Shown in pieces: positions 62,783 to 64,000 of a stretch of DNA of 64,000 nt; the stretch's first letter is position 1, and every line of letters begins with the position of its first letter. Both the position numbers and the translations under genes were made by a program. The notes beneath the pieces were generated by a model. That model saw only the letters and a list, made by a program, of their open reading frames with translations. It was not told the DNA's origin and ran no database searches. The DNA is from Gracilibacter sp. BRH_c7a (GTDB lineage Bacteria; Bacillota; Desulfitobacteriia; Desulfitobacteriales; Syntrophobotulaceae), in NCBI GenBank assembly GCA_001516055.1, contig LOEZ01000040.1, positions 62,001 through 126,000 on the forward strand, in the 5' to 3' direction.

Positions 62783-63931
62783 ATGACCAAAAGCAATAAA
62801 AGATTCAGGGTATATATCACTCTACTCGTATTAATATTCACATTAATCGTCTTTCCCTGGCCTTCATTGGCTCAGGGAGAAGAAGAGATACTACCTCCGG
62901 AACCGGTAACTGTCAGAGGTAAAATCTTAGAGATTACTGAGGACGAGAGTATTGAGCCTGAGCCCAGTTATGGAGACTATGAAATCACCTATTTCCAAGT
63001 CATGGTTCAAGTTCTCTCAGGAGAACATAAGGGAGAAATAATACCTTCTCAACACGTTGTTGATGATAGAATGTTATATAAATTAGAAATAGAAGAAGGG
63101 GATGAAGTACTCATCTATCTGGAAACGGATGAGTCTGGGGAAGTTATCAACGCTAATATAGCTGAGATCTACAGACAGAAGTACTTACTCTACCTCACTC
63201 TGATATTTCTACTATCCTTGACTATTTTTGGCGGTATAAAGGGTTTGAAAACTATAGTAACCCTTGCTATCACCGGACTTGCTATTATTAAAATACTACT
63301 TCCGGGACTTGTAGCCGGATATAACCCTATTCTTCTAACTGTAGGAATATGTGCAGGTATCACAGCAATTACTTTGATTATTGTAAGTGGACTGAACAAA
63401 AAGACTCTTGCCGCCATTATCGGGATTACAGGCGGTGTTTTGGCTGCAGGTATTATAGCTATGCTATTCGGTTCTCTGAGTAAACTTACTGGTTTGGGAC
63501 AACAGGAAGCCCAGATGCTGCTGTTTATTCCTCAAGAGACAGGATTTAACTTTAAGGGCCTACTATTTGCAGGAATTATCATCGGTGCTCTAGGAGCTGT
63601 CATGGATGTAGGCATGTCCATCTCTTCCTCTTTGAGTGAGATTCAGACCATCAAACCGGATATTGGACCGAAAGAATTAATGGGGGCAGGAATGAATGTC
63701 GGTCGCGATATCATGGGAACCATGGCTAATACATTGATCTTAGCTTATGTGGGGGCTTCTCTCCCATTACTGCTTTTATTCTATGCCAATGAAATACCTG
63801 TATATGAATTTATCAATTGGGAAGTAATATCTGGGGAAATAGTCCGAGCTTTAGCGGGCAGCATAGGATTAATCTTAACCATACCTTTAACTGCTTTATC
63901 AGTTGCAGTTTTGGGAAAAAATCCAAAATAG
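62783..63931 (+). CDS. YibE/F family membrane protein
   Basis: 382 residues. A signal-like first helix, a beta-rich extracellular domain (about 35-135: VTVRGKILEI, EGDEVLIYLETDE), then about seven helices with LMGAGMNVGRDIMGTMANTLILAYVGASLPLLLLF, the YibE/F hallmark. Function unknown; suspected export role. Ribosome site AAAGGAGAATC. Confidence 0.9.
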   Translation: MTKSNKRFRVYITLLVLIFTLIVFPWPSLAQGEEEILPPEPVTVRGKILEITEDESIEPEPSYGDYEITYFQVMVQVLSGEHKGEIIPSQHVVDDRMLYKLEIEEGDEVLIYLETDESGEVINANIAEIYRQKYLLYLTLIFLLSLTIFGGIKGLKTIVTLAITGLAIIKILLPGLVAGYNPILLTVGICAGITAITLIIVSGLNKKTLAAIIGITGGVLAAGIIAMLFGSLSKLTGLGQQEAQMLLFIPQETGFNFKGLLFAGIIIGALGAVMDVGMSISSSLSEIQTIKPDIGPKELMGAGMNVGRDIMGTMANTLILAYVGASLPLLLLFYANEIPVYEFINWEVISGEIVRALAGSIGLILTIPLTALSVAVLGKNPK

Positions 63932-63933
63932 TT

Positions 63934-64000
63934 TTAATTGTCTTCTTCATCTATCTTATCGTATTCTCTAAAATACTTCTGGTTCATTATATCTGTAGCA
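63934..64000 (-). CDS. C-terminal end of an unidentified gene, cut by window edge
   Basis: On the minus strand an open frame ends ...ATDIMNQKYFREYDKIDEEDN at stop 63936-63934. It converges on yibE/F with a two-base gap. Too short to identify. Confidence 0.45.
   Translation of the reverse strand, partial: ATDIMNQKYFREYDKIDEEDN

Noticed and set aside
1-64000. tRNA, rRNA or CRISPR arrays
   Set aside because: No cloverleaf, rRNA signature or regularly spaced direct repeats were seen by eye; a covariance search was not possible.

Overview
The window reads as chromosome of an anaerobic, spore-forming, motile, low-GC Firmicute, probably a clostridial Peptococcaceae/Desulfitobacterium-like relative. 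Support: AT-rich DNA with strong AGGAGG ribosome sites, an H-type small acid-soluble spore protein, butyrate kinase, a flavodiiron protein, hemerythrin, CooF-like ferredoxins, an AgrB/AgrD peptide system and many GGDEF/HD-GYP, PAS and chemoreceptor genes. The genus is inference. I saw no rRNA, tRNA or CRISPR array.

Layout. 1-9.5 kb: a RAYT-type transposase at the left edge, then a predicted surface electron-transfer locus: three-domain FMN-binding lipoprotein, ApbE flavin transferase, NusG-II (EetA-like) and Gx (EetB-like) proteins, a small membrane-anchored protein with three evenly spaced ApbE-like motifs, and an NrfC/NrfD quinol module with no catalytic subunit. A NarL-type kinase and response regulator are placed in and before this locus, each flanked by the same two repeat elements. 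9.5-15.6 kb: GGDEF/HD-GYP protein, DUF401 transporter, thioesterase, HEAT-like protein. 15.7-23 kb: sulfur trafficking (split YeeE/YedE permeases, two TusA proteins, a thioredoxin-reductase fusion, two tandem-rhodanese lipoproteins) followed by a LysR regulator. 24-41 kb: mostly housekeeping (hemerythrin, SspH, Buk, UPF0182, chemoreceptors, Psd, MotAB, Usp, pyruvate carboxylase, PlsC). 41-46.6 kb: PAS histidine kinase, two paralogous membrane proteins, AgrB, AgrD and a GGDEF/HD-GYP protein. 46.6-53.6 kb: a PrpR-type sigma-54 activator, a clear -24/-12 promoter and a five-gene operon built around a CooS-like protein that lacks nearly all ligands of the CO-oxidising C-cluster. 53.6-64 kb: regulators, TlpA/CcdA thiol-redox genes, FAH hydrolase, flavodiiron protein, a Panacea/SocA-like protein, a second split YeeE pair and YibE/F.

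The two most novel parts are (i) the 134-residue triple-motif protein, which may carry several FMN groups between NrfCD and the FMN lipoprotein, and (ii) the sigma-54-driven pseudo-CO-dehydrogenase operon, with two partner proteins I cannot name. Both rest on motif reading, not on database searches.
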